Below are positions 1 to 7,831 of a stretch of 64,000 nt of DNA, in pieces. Where the stretch lies: NCBI RefSeq assembly GCF_001717955.1, contig NZ_CP014168.1, positions 2,823,501-2,887,500 of the forward strand, given 5' to 3'. The stretch comes from Sphingomonas panacis (GTDB lineage Bacteria > Pseudomonadota > Alphaproteobacteria > Sphingomonadales > Sphingomonadaceae). The notes beneath the pieces are model-generated. The model saw only the letters and a program-made list of their open reading frames with translations. It made no database searches and was not told the DNA's origin. The position numbers and the translations under genes were made by a program. Within the stretch, counting starts at the first letter, position 1. Every line of letters starts with the position of its first letter.

Positions 1-78
1 AGGAAAAATCCGTCATGATCGGCGCGCCTGACACTGGCGCTATGGAATTGGCAACCCTCTCGTGGCAGGGCTGCGGCC

Positions 79-1455
79 ATGGACGTAAATTCCCCCGCTT
101 CTGCACCCCCGTTGGCCGCGATCATCCTTGCTGCGGGCAAGGGCACGCGGATGAAGTCCGATCTCCACAAGGTGCTCCATCCGGTCGCCGGGCGGCCGAT
201 GCTGCTCAACCTGCTGACGAACGTCGAATCGCTCGCGCCCGAGCGGGTGGTGGTGGTGACCGGCGCTGCCCGCGAGCAGGTCGAGGCGGCGGTGGCACCG
301 CTCGGCGCGACGACCGCGCTCCAGGCCGAACAGCTCGGCACCGGCCACGCCGTCGCGCAGGCCGAAACCGCGCTGGCCGGCTTCGACGGCGCGGTGCTGA
401 TCCTCTACGGTGACGTGCCGCTGGTGAGCGCGGCGACGATGCGGCGGATGCTCGACCGGCTCGCCGGTGACGATGCGCCGGCGACGGTGGTGCTCGGCTT
501 CCGCCCGGCCGATCCCGCCGCTTATGGCCGCATCATCGCTGACGCCGACGGTCGCATCGTCAAGATGGTCGAGTATAAGGATGCCTCGCCCGACGAGCGC
601 GCCCAGACATTGTGCAATTCCGGGCTGATGGCGGTGCGCTCCGCCGATCTGTTCCCGCTGCTCGCCAAGGTCGGCAACGACAATGCGGCAGGCGAATATT
701 ACCTCCCTGACATCGTAATGCTCGCGATCGCCGAGGGGCGCACCTCGGTGGTGATCGAGACCGATGCCGCCGAGGTCGCGGGCGTCAACAGCCGCGCCGA
801 GCTGGCGACGGTCGAGGCGACGTGGCAGCAGGCGCGCCGCGCCGCCGCAATGGCCGATGGCGCGACGCTGATCGCGCCCGAGACGGTGTGGTTCGCGCAC
901 GACACGGTGATTGGCCGCGACGTGATGATCGAGCCCAACGTCGTCTTCGGCCCCGGCACCACGATCGCCGACGGCGTGACGCTGCGGGCATTCAGCCACA
1001 TCGAGGGCGCGACCGTCGCGCGGGGCGCGATCATCGGGCCGTATGCCCGGCTGCGCCCCGGCGCGGTGGTCGGCGAGGATGCGCATGTCGGCAATTTCGT
1101 CGAGATGAAGAAGGCGGTGCTCGGCAAGGGCGCCAAGGCCAACCATCTGACGTATCTCGGTGATGCCGAAGTCGGGGCGGGCGCCAACATCGGTGCGGGT
1201 ACGATCACCTGCAATTACGATGGCTACAACAAGTCGCTGACTCGGATCGGCGCGGGCGCGTTCATCGGCTCGAACGCCTCACTGGTGGCGCCGGTCTCGA
1301 TCGGCGACGGCGCGTTGATCGCGGCGGGATCGGTCATCACCGCGGATGTGCCCGCCGATGCACTGGCGGTGGCGCGCGGCCGGCAAGAGACCCGCGATGG
1401 CTGGGCGCCGCGCTTCCGGGCGGCCGCGAAGGCCAAGAAGGATGCTGGGAAATGA
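79..1455 (+). CDS. glmU: Bifunctional UDP-GlcNAc pyrophosphorylase / glucosamine-1-phosphate N-acetyltransferase
   Basis: Cytoplasmic enzyme that acetylates glucosamine-1-phosphate and then uridylylates it to UDP-GlcNAc, the precursor of peptidoglycan and lipid A. The 458-residue length matches the family (E. coli about 456). The N-terminal nucleotidyltransferase domain starts with the signature LAAGKGTRMKSDLHKVLHPV near residues 18-37. The C-terminal half shows hexapeptide repeats of a left-handed beta helix, and the acetyltransferase segment NHLTYLGDAEVG plus GAGTITCNYDG is intact. The ATG is the first in-frame start giving a family-typical N-terminus. It lies in the same direction as glmS, 0.8 kb downstream, but the two are separated by a toxin-antitoxin pair. 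Identification is secure. Confidence 0.97.
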   Translation: MDVNSPASAPPLAAIILAAGKGTRMKSDLHKVLHPVAGRPMLLNLLTNVESLAPERVVVVTGAAREQVEAAVAPLGATTALQAEQLGTGHAVAQAETALAGFDGAVLILYGDVPLVSAATMRRMLDRLAGDDAPATVVLGFRPADPAAYGRIIADADGRIVKMVEYKDASPDERAQTLCNSGLMAVRSADLFPLLAKVGNDNAAGEYYLPDIVMLAIAEGRTSVVIETDAAEVAGVNSRAELATVEATWQQARRAAAMADGATLIAPETVWFAHDTVIGRDVMIEPNVVFGPGTTIADGVTLRAFSHIEGATVARGAIIGPYARLRPGAVVGEDAHVGNFVEMKKAVLGKGAKANHLTYLGDAEVGAGANIGAGTITCNYDGYNKSLTRIGAGAFIGSNASLVAPVSIGDGALIAAGSVITADVPADALAVARGRQETRDGWAPRFRAAAKAKKDAGK

Positions 1456-1472
1456 TATCAGTGCATGATATC
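1452..1472. promoter_or_regulatory. Putative autoregulatory operator of the toxin-antitoxin pair
   Basis: Two copies of ATGATATC (1452-1459 and 1465-1472), each containing the palindrome GATATC, sit between the glmU stop codon and the antitoxin ATG at 1481. The first copy overlaps the glmU stop. Ribbon-helix-helix antitoxins usually bind paired short palindromes of this sort just before their own gene. Binding is inferred from position and symmetry only. Confidence 0.4.
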
Positions 1473-1480
1473 TTGCGTGC

Positions 1481-1858
1481 ATGGCATCACGAGTCCTGAT
1501 TTCCCTTGGTGAAGATCGAACCTCGCGACTCGATGATCTTGCCGGGCAACGCGGGTTGTCGCGGTCTGCTTTGATTCGCGAGGCGGTTGATCGTCTGCTC
1601 GATGACAGCAGCGAATCGAGCGACCGCGAACGCCGTCTGGCGGGGCTTCGTGCCGGCTTTGGCGCTTGGAAGAATCGTACCGATATCGGCGACGCGGTGG
1701 AATGGCAGCGGCGCGAGCGCGCGGGTTGGACTCGGCCTTGGGATGTCGATTACCCCGAGGTTCGGGCGGAGTTTCCCGACGTTTTCGATGAGCAGGACGA
1801 CCGCGAGTATGAAATGCACCGCGCGCGTGATCCCGAACGCTACAAGACCAAGCTGTGA
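1481..1858 (+). CDS. Ribbon-helix-helix antitoxin (VapB-like)
   Basis: 125-residue protein with an N-terminal ribbon-helix-helix DNA-binding fold: the strand segment ASRVLISLGEDRTSRLDDLA is followed by the helix RSALIREAVDRLLDD (about residues 2-42). The remaining acidic and arginine-rich tail ends in ERYKTKL and probably folds on binding the toxin. Its stop overlaps the GTG start of the next gene (GTGA), the usual arrangement for an antitoxin that precedes its toxin. It would neutralise the PIN toxin and repress the operon. The tail of about 80 residues is long for a CopG-type antitoxin. Confidence 0.8.
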   Translation: MASRVLISLGEDRTSRLDDLAGQRGLSRSALIREAVDRLLDDSSESSDRERRLAGLRAGFGAWKNRTDIGDAVEWQRRERAGWTRPWDVDYPEVRAEFPDVFDEQDDREYEMHRARDPERYKTKL

Positions 1859-2229
1859 CGGCGGCGTCGTTCGACAGCAACATCCTGATCGACGCTTTGA
1901 ACGGGATCGGTGCTGCAGCGACTGAGCTCGAAAGCGCGGCGGAATGGTGGATCAGCCGCGTGACGTGGATCGAGGTGATGTCCGGCGTGTCGCCCGCGTC
2001 ACTGGCCGCGACGCGCGCATTGCTTGCAAGCTTCAACGTCGATGAACTCACGCTCGCCATTGCCACGCGCGCTGCCGAATTGCGCAATGAGCGGCGCCGG
2101 CTCAAGTTGGCGGATGCGGTGATCCTCGCGTCGGCGCAGGTCAACAATCGTGTACTGGTAACGCGAAACACCAAGGACTTTCCCGAGACGATGCCCGGCA
2201 TTCGGGTTCCGTACAGGATCGAGCAGTAA
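1855..2229 (+). CDS. PIN-domain ribonuclease toxin (VapC-like)
   Basis: 124-residue PIN-domain protein, the usual size for VapC toxins, which are Mg-dependent endoribonucleases often acting on tRNA or rRNA. Likely acidic active-site residues are D7 (FDSN), E40 (WIEVMSG), D87 (KLADAVILA) and D108 (TRNTKDF). Translation starts at a GTG overlapping the antitoxin stop, so the two are coupled. The pair lies between glmU and glmS, with the toxin stop 11 bases before the glmS ATG. That suggests an insertion into a housekeeping glm cluster, and read-through transcription into glmS is likely. Family call is firm; the RNA target cannot be read from sequence. Confidence 0.85.
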   Translation: MTAASFDSNILIDALNGIGAAATELESAAEWWISRVTWIEVMSGVSPASLAATRALLASFNVDELTLAIATRAAELRNERRRLKLADAVILASAQVNNRVLVTRNTKDFPETMPGIRVPYRIEQ

Positions 2230-2240
2230 AGGACGGGCGC

Positions 2241-4064
2241 ATGTGTGGAATCGTTGGAATCGTCGGCCAGGAGCCGGTCGCGGATCGTCTGCTCGATGGG
2301 CTGAAGCGGCTCGAATATCGCGGCTATGATTCGGCTGGCATCGCCACCGATTTCGAAGGTCGGATCGAGCGGCGGCGCGCGTCGGGCAAGCTCGTCCATC
2401 TCGCGACCGAACTCGCCGAGCATCCGTTGCCCGGCACCACCGGCATCGCGCACACGCGCTGGGCGACGCATGGCGGGCCGACCACCAACAACGCGCATCC
2501 GCATGCGACCGAGGAAGTCGCGCTGGTCCACAACGGCATCATCGAGAACTTCAAGCCGCTGCGCGACGAACTGATCGCGCGCGGCCGCGTCTTCACCAGC
2601 GAGACCGATACCGAGGTGGTCGCGCATCTGATCAGCGAGAAGGTCGAGGCTGGGCTCGCGCCCGCCGATGCGGTGCGTGAGGTGCTGCCGCGCCTTCACG
2701 GTGCGTTCGCGCTGGCGATCCTGTTCCGACAGCATCCCGATCTGCTAATCGGCGCGCGGCTCGGTTCGCCGTTGGTGGTCGGCTATGGTGATGGCGAGAC
2801 CTATCTCGGCTCGGATGCGCTCGCGCTCGCGCCGCTCACCCAGCGTATCGCCTATCTCGATGAAGGCGACTGGGTCGTCATCGACAAGGACGGTGCGCAG
2901 ATCTTCGATCGCGATAACACCCCCGTCGAGCGCGCCGTCACCATCTCGGGCGTGACCGGCGAGCTGATCTCCAAGGGCAATCACCGCCACTACATGCTCA
3001 AGGAGATTTATGAGCAGCCGATCGTCGTCGCGCAGACGCTTCGCTCGTATCTTCAGCGCATGGAAGACCGGGTGACGTTGCCGATCCCCGAGTTCGACCT
3101 GAGCACGGTCAAACGCGTGACGATCGTCGCGTGTGGGACGAGCTACTATGCCGGCATGGTCGCGAAATACTGGTTCGAACAGTTCGCGCGCGTGCCGGTC
3201 GATCTCGATGTCGCCAGCGAGTTCCGCTACCGTCAGCCGGTGATGGAGGAGGGCGGTCTGATGATCGTCATCAGCCAGTCGGGCGAGACCGCCGACACGC
3301 TCGCGGCGTTACGGCACGCCAAGGCCGAGGGGCAGACGATTGCCGCGGTCGTCAACGTGCCGACCAGCAGCATGGCGCGCGAGGCCGATCTGCTGCTGCC
3401 GACTCACGCCGGCCCCGAGATCGGCGTCGCCTCGACCAAGGCGTTCACCTGCCAGCTCGCCGTGCTGGCGGCGCTGGCGGCGAACCTTGCGCGCGCCAAG
3501 GGCAAGCTCAACGCCGCCGAGGAAAAGGCGATCGTCAAGCATCTGTCGGAGGCGCCGGCCGCGCTCAACGGCGCGCTCGCCTATGACGAGACGATCGCCG
3601 ACATGGCGCATCTCATCGCCGGTGCGCGCGACGTGCTGTATCTGGGGCGCGGCACCGATTATCCGCTCGCGCTCGAAGGTGCGCTGAAACTCAAGGAAAT
3701 CAGCTACATCCACGCCGAAGGCTATGCCGCTGGCGAGATGAAGCATGGCCCGATCGCGCTGATCGACGATGCCGTGCCGGTGATCGTCATCGCGCCGTCG
3801 GGTCCGCTGTTCGACAAGACCGTGAGCAACATGCAGGAAGTGCAGGCGCGCGGCGGCAAGGTCGTGCTGATCTCGGATTATGACGGGGTGCAGGCGGCGG
3901 GCGAGGGGTGTATCGCGACGATCACCATGCCCAAGGTCCACCCGCTGATCGCGCCGCTCGTCTATGCGGTGCCGGTGCAGTTGCTGGCGTACCATGTCGC
4001 GGTCGCCAAGGGCACCGATGTCGACCAGCCGCGCAACCTCGCGAAGTCGGTAACTGTCGAGTAA
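2241..4064 (+). CDS. glmS: Glutamine--fructose-6-phosphate aminotransferase (isomerizing)
   Basis: First committed step of hexosamine synthesis: fructose-6-P plus glutamine gives glucosamine-6-P. The 607-residue protein starts MCGIVGIVG, with the processed nucleophile Cys2 of the class II glutamine amidotransferase domain. The substrate-binding segment THTRWATHGGPT-like (AHTRWATHGGPTTNNAHPH) follows. Two SIS sugar-isomerase domains follow from about residue 290 (VACGTSYYAGMVAKYW; SQSGETADT; ASTKAFTCQ), and the C-terminus DVDQPRNLAKSVTVE is the family signature. No ribozyme leader is present or expected in this group. It is probably co-transcribed with the toxin-antitoxin pair upstream. Confidence 0.97.
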   Translation: MCGIVGIVGQEPVADRLLDGLKRLEYRGYDSAGIATDFEGRIERRRASGKLVHLATELAEHPLPGTTGIAHTRWATHGGPTTNNAHPHATEEVALVHNGIIENFKPLRDELIARGRVFTSETDTEVVAHLISEKVEAGLAPADAVREVLPRLHGAFALAILFRQHPDLLIGARLGSPLVVGYGDGETYLGSDALALAPLTQRIAYLDEGDWVVIDKDGAQIFDRDNTPVERAVTISGVTGELISKGNHRHYMLKEIYEQPIVVAQTLRSYLQRMEDRVTLPIPEFDLSTVKRVTIVACGTSYYAGMVAKYWFEQFARVPVDLDVASEFRYRQPVMEEGGLMIVISQSGETADTLAALRHAKAEGQTIAAVVNVPTSSMAREADLLLPTHAGPEIGVASTKAFTCQLAVLAALAANLARAKGKLNAAEEKAIVKHLSEAPAALNGALAYDETIADMAHLIAGARDVLYLGRGTDYPLALEGALKLKEISYIHAEGYAAGEMKHGPIALIDDAVPVIVIAPSGPLFDKTVSNMQEVQARGGKVVLISDYDGVQAAGEGCIATITMPKVHPLIAPLVYAVPVQLLAYHVAVAKGTDVDQPRNLAKSVTVE

Positions 4065-4073
4065 ATCGGCGGA

Positions 4074-4108
4074 ATCATGTCCCCCGGACCAGGTCCGGGG
4101 GACATGAT
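4074..4108. terminator. Perfect palindrome between convergent genes, probable bidirectional terminator or REP
   Basis: 17-base arms (4074-4090 and 4092-4108) around one central base, built on CCCCCGGACC / GGTCCGGGGG. It sits 9 bases after the glmS stop and 6 bases before the end of the convergent glycine-zipper gene. The stem is very GC-rich and lacks a long T tract on either side, so it could be a REP-type repeat that also acts as a terminator. Confidence 0.6.
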
Positions 4109-4114
4109 GCGAGA

Positions 4115-4513
4115 TCAGCAGCCGTTACGACGGTTCTGCGCACGATCATGGTTCTTGTCGAGCGTGCGGCCGAGCAGCGCGCCGCCGACGCCGCCTGCAA
4201 CCGTGCCGAGCACACCACCGCCGAGCACGTTACCGAGTACGGCACCGCCCGCGCCGCCAGCGATCGTGCCGGTCGTGCCGCTGCTGCGCTTGCAGTCCTG
4301 ATAGTAGCGACGATCCTGATAGCGACGGCTGCTGTTGCGATAGCTACGGTCGTTATCACGATAGCGGCGGTTACCGTTGTTGTACGACGAATCGCGCTCG
4401 GCCTGCTCGCGATGCCACTGGCTGCTGCGATCATAATCCTGGCCACCGGCAAAGGCGGTGGTCGGGATAGCGACGGTGGCGATCAATGTCGCCATTGCGA
4501 GTTTCTTGAACAT
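4115..4513 (-). CDS. Exported glycine-zipper (2TM) protein
   Basis: 132-residue exported protein. The chosen ATG gives a standard Sec signal peptide (MFKKLAMATLIATVAIPTTAFA), whereas the longer reading adds an unlikely charged extension. After the signal comes a tyrosine- and arginine-rich low-complexity stretch (repeats of YRD, RYQD, RRYYQD) around residues 27-73. A glycine zipper follows at about 79-117 (GTIAGGAGGAVLGNVLGGGVLG..., GGVGGALLGRTLD), the pattern of outer-membrane or periplasmic glycine-zipper 2TM proteins (Rick_17kDa/SlyB-like). The protein is probably anchored to or spans a membrane in the envelope; no enzymatic role is evident. It is convergent with glmS. Confidence 0.75.
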   Translation of the reverse strand: MFKKLAMATLIATVAIPTTAFAGGQDYDRSSQWHREQAERDSSYNNGNRRYRDNDRSYRNSSRRYQDRRYYQDCKRSSGTTGTIAGGAGGAVLGNVLGGGVLGTVAGGVGGALLGRTLDKNHDRAQNRRNGC

Positions 4514-4727
4514 CTGCGGATTCCTTCGTTTTCTATCCTGGCGTGGAACAAGAACCCGCGAAGGCCCCGAGAAGTTCAATCGTGCGTGTAACGAAATGAT
4601 CGGATGGAGGCGCTGCGGTGCCGTTTACCGGGTTTTCAACGTAGCGGCCCACCCGTCGCTCACGAAGGCATCAATAGCCTCGACAGCGTCGAACCGCATC
4701 TTGCCGCATCGCTCCAAAGCTGCCGTT

Positions 4728-5201
4728 TTACACCCGCGCAGCCGCCGTAAACGGCAACATCCCCTCGTACACTTCAAGTGCCGCCGCGCCGATCACGCGC
4801 CCGCCATGCCGGAGCACGAAGGCGTGGCGCACGATCTCGGCCTGCTGCTCGATGCCGTAGCGCGCGAACGGCAGGCCCGCGCGGATCGCATAGTGATAGC
4901 GCGAAAACGGATGGCGCCGGATCGGCAGGAACAGCCCGCATTGGTGCTGCCAGACATGCACCATCTCGTGGATGAACAGCGCCTGCGCACCGAGCGGCGC
5001 GCGCGCGAAATCGTCGCGATAGGCTGTGCCCTTGGGGTGGAAATGGATTCGTCCGCGCGGTGCCATCACCGTGTCGCGCGGCTGGAAGAACGCCCATTTG
5101 CCGAGCACGATCCGCACCGGCGCGTAATCGATCGCATCGCCGAACACGCTGCGGGCGAGCGTGATCTCGCCCTCGGTCAGCGGCCGTGCCGCCTGGCTCA
5201 A
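4728..5201 (-). CDS. HExxH zinc-metallopeptidase-like protein (Vgr-related family)
   Basis: 157-residue protein without an obvious signal peptide. It carries HEMVHVWQH at residues 78-86, an HExxH zinc-binding motif followed by a helix, as in DUF4157-like and eCIS or Vgr-associated metallopeptidase domains. The rest (GRIHFHPKGTAY, QAEIVRHAF) is consistent with the small proteins annotated as vgr-related in sphingomonads. Substrate and role are unknown, and no type VI secretion genes lie nearby. The start overlaps the stop of the copper-chaperone gene by four bases, so the two are translationally coupled. Confidence 0.65.
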   Translation of the reverse strand: MSQAARPLTEGEITLARSVFGDAIDYAPVRIVLGKWAFFQPRDTVMAPRGRIHFHPKGTAYRDDFARAPLGAQALFIHEMVHVWQHQCGLFLPIRRHPFSRYHYAIRAGLPFARYGIEQQAEIVRHAFVLRHGGRVIGAAALEVYEGMLPFTAAARV

Positions 5202-5638
5202 AACTTCGGTGCTGGGGCGCCAGCCGCAATCACCATCGCGTCATATTCGTAGCGCGACCCATCCGAGAAGGTGAAGTCCAGAGTCATCGTCTTGCCCGGT
5301 TTGATCGCGGGGTTCATGTCGAACAGCATCACATGCATTCCGCCGGGCTTGAACACCAGTGTCCCGCCGGCGGGCAGGGCAACACGGTCGAGCGGCTTCA
5401 TCGCCGACATATTGCCCGTCATCATCGACTGGTGAATCTCGGCCTTGATCGCGACTTCGGTATGGACCGAAATCAGCGTCATGTCGGCCGGGCCGCCGTG
5501 CAGCGTGAAATACGCCGCCGCCGGCCGCCCCGGCGCCGCCGCGAGGCGGACGTAGCCGTGGTCGATATAGAATTGCTTGGGCTGGCTACAGCCGCCGAGA
5601 CCCAGCAGGATCGCCATAAAAAGGCCGAGGATGCGCAC
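5198..5638 (-). CDS. PCu(A)C-type periplasmic copper chaperone lipoprotein
   Basis: 146 residues with a lipoprotein signal whose lipobox cysteine is C17 (GLGGC). The domain has the exact PCuAC copper motif H(M)X10MX21HXM: H69, M80, H102, M104. Such proteins carry Cu(I) in the periplasm to cytochrome c oxidase, usually with Sco or CcoO assembly factors. None of these partners lies in the window. It is divergent from dnaK and forms an overlapping two-gene unit with the metallopeptidase-like gene downstream. Copper binding is well supported by the motif; the target oxidase is inference. Confidence 0.9.
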   Translation of the reverse strand: MRILGLFMAILLGLGGCSQPKQFYIDHGYVRLAAAPGRPAAAYFTLHGGPADMTLISVHTEVAIKAEIHQSMMTGNMSAMKPLDRVALPAGGTLVFKPGGMHVMLFDMNPAIKPGKTMTLDFTFSDGSRYEYDAMVIAAGAPAPKF

Positions 5639-5688
5639 ACAAACTCCCGCTTCGGGAAAGGATCGTTACGTTCTAGGCGCGTGGAAAT

Positions 5689-5716
5689 CTTGCGACAAGC
5701 AAAAGCCCCCCTATAT
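5689..5716 (+). promoter_or_regulatory. Sigma-32 (RpoH) type heat-shock promoter of dnaK
   Basis: CTTG at 5689-5692 and CCTATAT at 5710-5716, separated by 17 bases, match the alphaproteobacterial RpoH consensus (CTTG, 17-18 bases, CYTATNT). The position, about 85 bases before the dnaK ATG, fits a heat-shock promoter. Confidence 0.75.
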
Positions 5717-5799
5717 CCGGCGAGTAGAGAGCGGTGTCGCCCATTCGGGGGCGCCGCCAGTGTTGCAAACCTGAACAAGACGGGGGCCGTAGAGGACCA

Positions 5800-7698
5800 A
5801 TGGCAAAAGTAATCGGTATCGATCTGGGCACGACCAATAGCTGCGTCTCGGTGATGGAGGGCGGCAAGCCCAAGGTCATCGAGAATGTCGAGGGCGCGCG
5901 CACCACGCCGTCGATCGTCGCGTTCGCCAAGGATGGCGAGCGACTGGTCGGCCAGCCGGCAAAGCGCCAGGCAGTGACCAACCCGGAAAACACCATCTTC
6001 GCAGTGAAGCGCCTGATCGGCCGCCGCTTCGACGATCCCATCACCAAGAAGGACACCGAGCTGGTCCCGTACAAGATCGTGCGCGGCAACAACGGTGACG
6101 CTTGGGTCGGCGCCGGCGGCAAGGAATATTCGCCTTCGCAGATCAGCGCCTTCACGCTCCAGAAGATGAAGGAAACCGCCGAGGCCTATCTCGGCGAGAC
6201 GGTGACTCAGGCGGTCATCACCGTGCCCGCATATTTCAACGACGCGCAGCGCCAGGCGACCAAGGACGCCGGGCAGATCGCGGGCCTTGAAGTGCTGCGC
6301 ATCATCAACGAGCCGACGGCGGCCGCGCTCGCTTATGGTCTCGACAAGGATACCAACAAGACGATCGCGGTCTATGACCTTGGCGGCGGTACGTTCGACA
6401 TCTCGATCCTCGAGATCGGTGACGGCGTGTTCGAGGTGAAGGCGACCAACGGCGACACCTTCCTCGGCGGTGAGGATTTCGACAACAAGCTGCTCAACTT
6501 CCTGGCGAGCGACTTCCAGAAGGCGGAAGGCATCGATCTCACCAAGGACAAGCTGGCGCTCCAGCGTCTGAAGGAAGCGGCCGAAAAGGCGAAGATCGAG
6601 CTGTCGTCGGCGGCGACCACCGAGGTCAACCTGCCGTTCATCACGGCGGACGCCACCGGTCCGAAGCATCTCGTCAAGGCGATCACCCGCGCCGATCTCG
6701 AGCGGCTGGTCGAGGATCTGATCCAGCGGACGCTCGAGCCGTGCAAGAAGGCGATGAAGGACGCGGGCATCCAGGCCAGCGAGATTTCGGAAGTCGTTCT
6801 GGTCGGCGGCATGACGCGCATGCCCAAGGTCCGTCAGGTCGTGAAGGACTTCTTCGGCAAGGAGCCGCATTCGGGCGTTAACCCGGATGAGGTCGTCGCG
6901 ATGGGCGCCGCCATTCAGGCGGGCGTGCTTCAGGGCGACGTCAAGGACGTGCTGCTGCTCGACGTGACGCCACTGTCGCTCGGCATCGAGACGCTGGGTG
7001 GCGTGTTCACCCGCATGATCGACCGCAACACGACGATCCCGACCAAGAAGTCGCAGACCTATTCGACCGCGGACGACAACCAGAACGCCGTGACGATCCG
7101 CGTCTTCCAGGGCGAGCGTGAAATGGCGGCGGACAACAAGCTGCTCGGCCAGTTCGATCTGGTCGGCATCCCGCCCGCACCGCGCGGCGTGCCGCAGATC
7201 GAAGTGACGTTCGACATCGACGCCAACGGCCTCGTCAACGTGTCCGCCAAGGACAAGGGCACCGGCAAGGAGCAGCAGATCCGCATCCAGGCCTCGGGCG
7301 GTCTGTCGGATCGCGACATCGAGCAGATGGTCCGCGACGCCGAGCAGTTCGCCGAGGACGACAAGAAGCGCCGTGCGGCGGCCGAGGCGAAGAACAACGC
7401 CGAGAGCCTGATCCACACGACCGAGCGTCAGCTCGCCGACAATGCCGACAAGGTCGATGCGTCGCTCAAGGGCGAGATCGAAGCGGCGATCGCTGACGCC
7501 AAGGCGGCCGTCGAGAGCGGCGATCCCGAGGCGATGAAGGCCAAGGCCGAAGCGCTCGGCCAGGTCGCGATGAAGCTCGGTCAGGCGATCTACGAGAAGC
7601 AGGCGCAGTCCGAGGCTTCGCCTTCGGCTGGTGCCGAGGCGCCGCACGAGGACGTGGTCGACGCGGAATTCTCCGAAGTCGACGACACCAAGGCGTAA
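5800..7698 (+). CDS. dnaK: Chaperone protein DnaK (Hsp70)
   Basis: ATP-dependent Hsp70 chaperone working with DnaJ and GrpE in protein folding and heat-shock control. The chosen ATG follows AGAGGA and gives the standard N-terminus [15 protein letters not shown]. The nucleotide-binding domain shows [14 protein letters not shown] and [12 protein letters not shown]. The substrate-binding domain starts after [11 protein letters not shown], and the alpha-helical lid ends in the typical acidic tail [12 protein letters not shown]. Length is 632 residues, as expected. It is followed by dnaJ after a 133-base gap that contains palindromic repeats. A sigma-32-type promoter lies upstream. Confidence 0.98.
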   Translation: MAKVIGIDLGTTNSCVSVMEGGKPKVIENVEGARTTPSIVAFAKDGERLVGQPAKRQAVTNPENTIFAVKRLIGRRFDDPITKKDTELVPYKIVRGNNGDAWVGAGGKEYSPSQISAFTLQKMKETAEAYLGETVTQAVITVPAYFNDAQRQATKDAGQIAGLEVLRIINEPTAAALAYGLDKDTNKTIAVYDLGGGTFDISILEIGDGVFEVKATNGDTFLGGEDFDNKLLNFLASDFQKAEGIDLTKDKLALQRLKEAAEKAKIELSSAATTEVNLPFITADATGPKHLVKAITRADLERLVEDLIQRTLEPCKKAMKDAGIQASEISEVVLVGGMTRMPKVRQVVKDFFGKEPHSGVNPDEVVAMGAAIQAGVLQGDVKDVLLLDVTPLSLGIETLGGVFTRMIDRNTTIPTKKSQTYSTADDNQNAVTIRVFQGEREMAADNKLLGQFDLVGIPPAPRGVPQIEVTFDIDANGLVNVSAKDKGTGKEQQIRIQASGGLSDRDIEQMVRDAEQFAEDDKKRRAAAEAKNNAESLIHTTERQLADNADKVDASLKGEIEAAIADAKAAVESGDPEAMKAKAEALGQVAMKLGQAIYEKQAQSEASPSAGAEAPHEDVVDAEFSEVDDTKA

Positions 7699-7707
7699 TC
7701 CGGTTCG

Positions 7708-7790
7708 CCCTCTCCCTGCGGGGGGGCAGCCGAGCGAAGCGATGGCGGGAGAGGGGCAGTCGCGAACGGTCGGTTCGGGGCTGCCCCTCT
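7708..7790. repeat. Nested palindromic repeats in the dnaK-dnaJ gap
   Basis: Two overlapping inverted repeats. CCCTCTCCC (7708-7716) pairs with GGGAGAGGG (7747-7755), and AGAGGGGCAG (7750-7759) pairs with CTGCCCCTCT (7781-7790). The shared arm means two mutually exclusive hairpins are possible. A further CCCTCTCCCACCGGGG segment follows at about 7796-7811. These are REP-like elements, and they may also attenuate or stabilise the dnaK-dnaJ transcript. Confidence 0.6.
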
Positions 7791-7831
7791 TCCAACCCTC
7801 TCCCACCGGGGAGCGGGCTTGAGGGCGGTAC

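Noticed and set aside
1..78. A partial gene at the start of the window
   Set aside because: No frame here shows recognisable protein sequence, and the segment is too short to judge.
4115..4579. Longer start for the glycine-zipper gene
   Set aside because: It would put 22 charged residues before a perfect signal peptide; the ATG at 4513 is better.
7708..7811. CRISPR-like repeats in the dnaK-dnaJ gap and near 46700
   Set aside because: The repeats are inverted and unevenly spaced, with no spacers of constant length and no cas genes.
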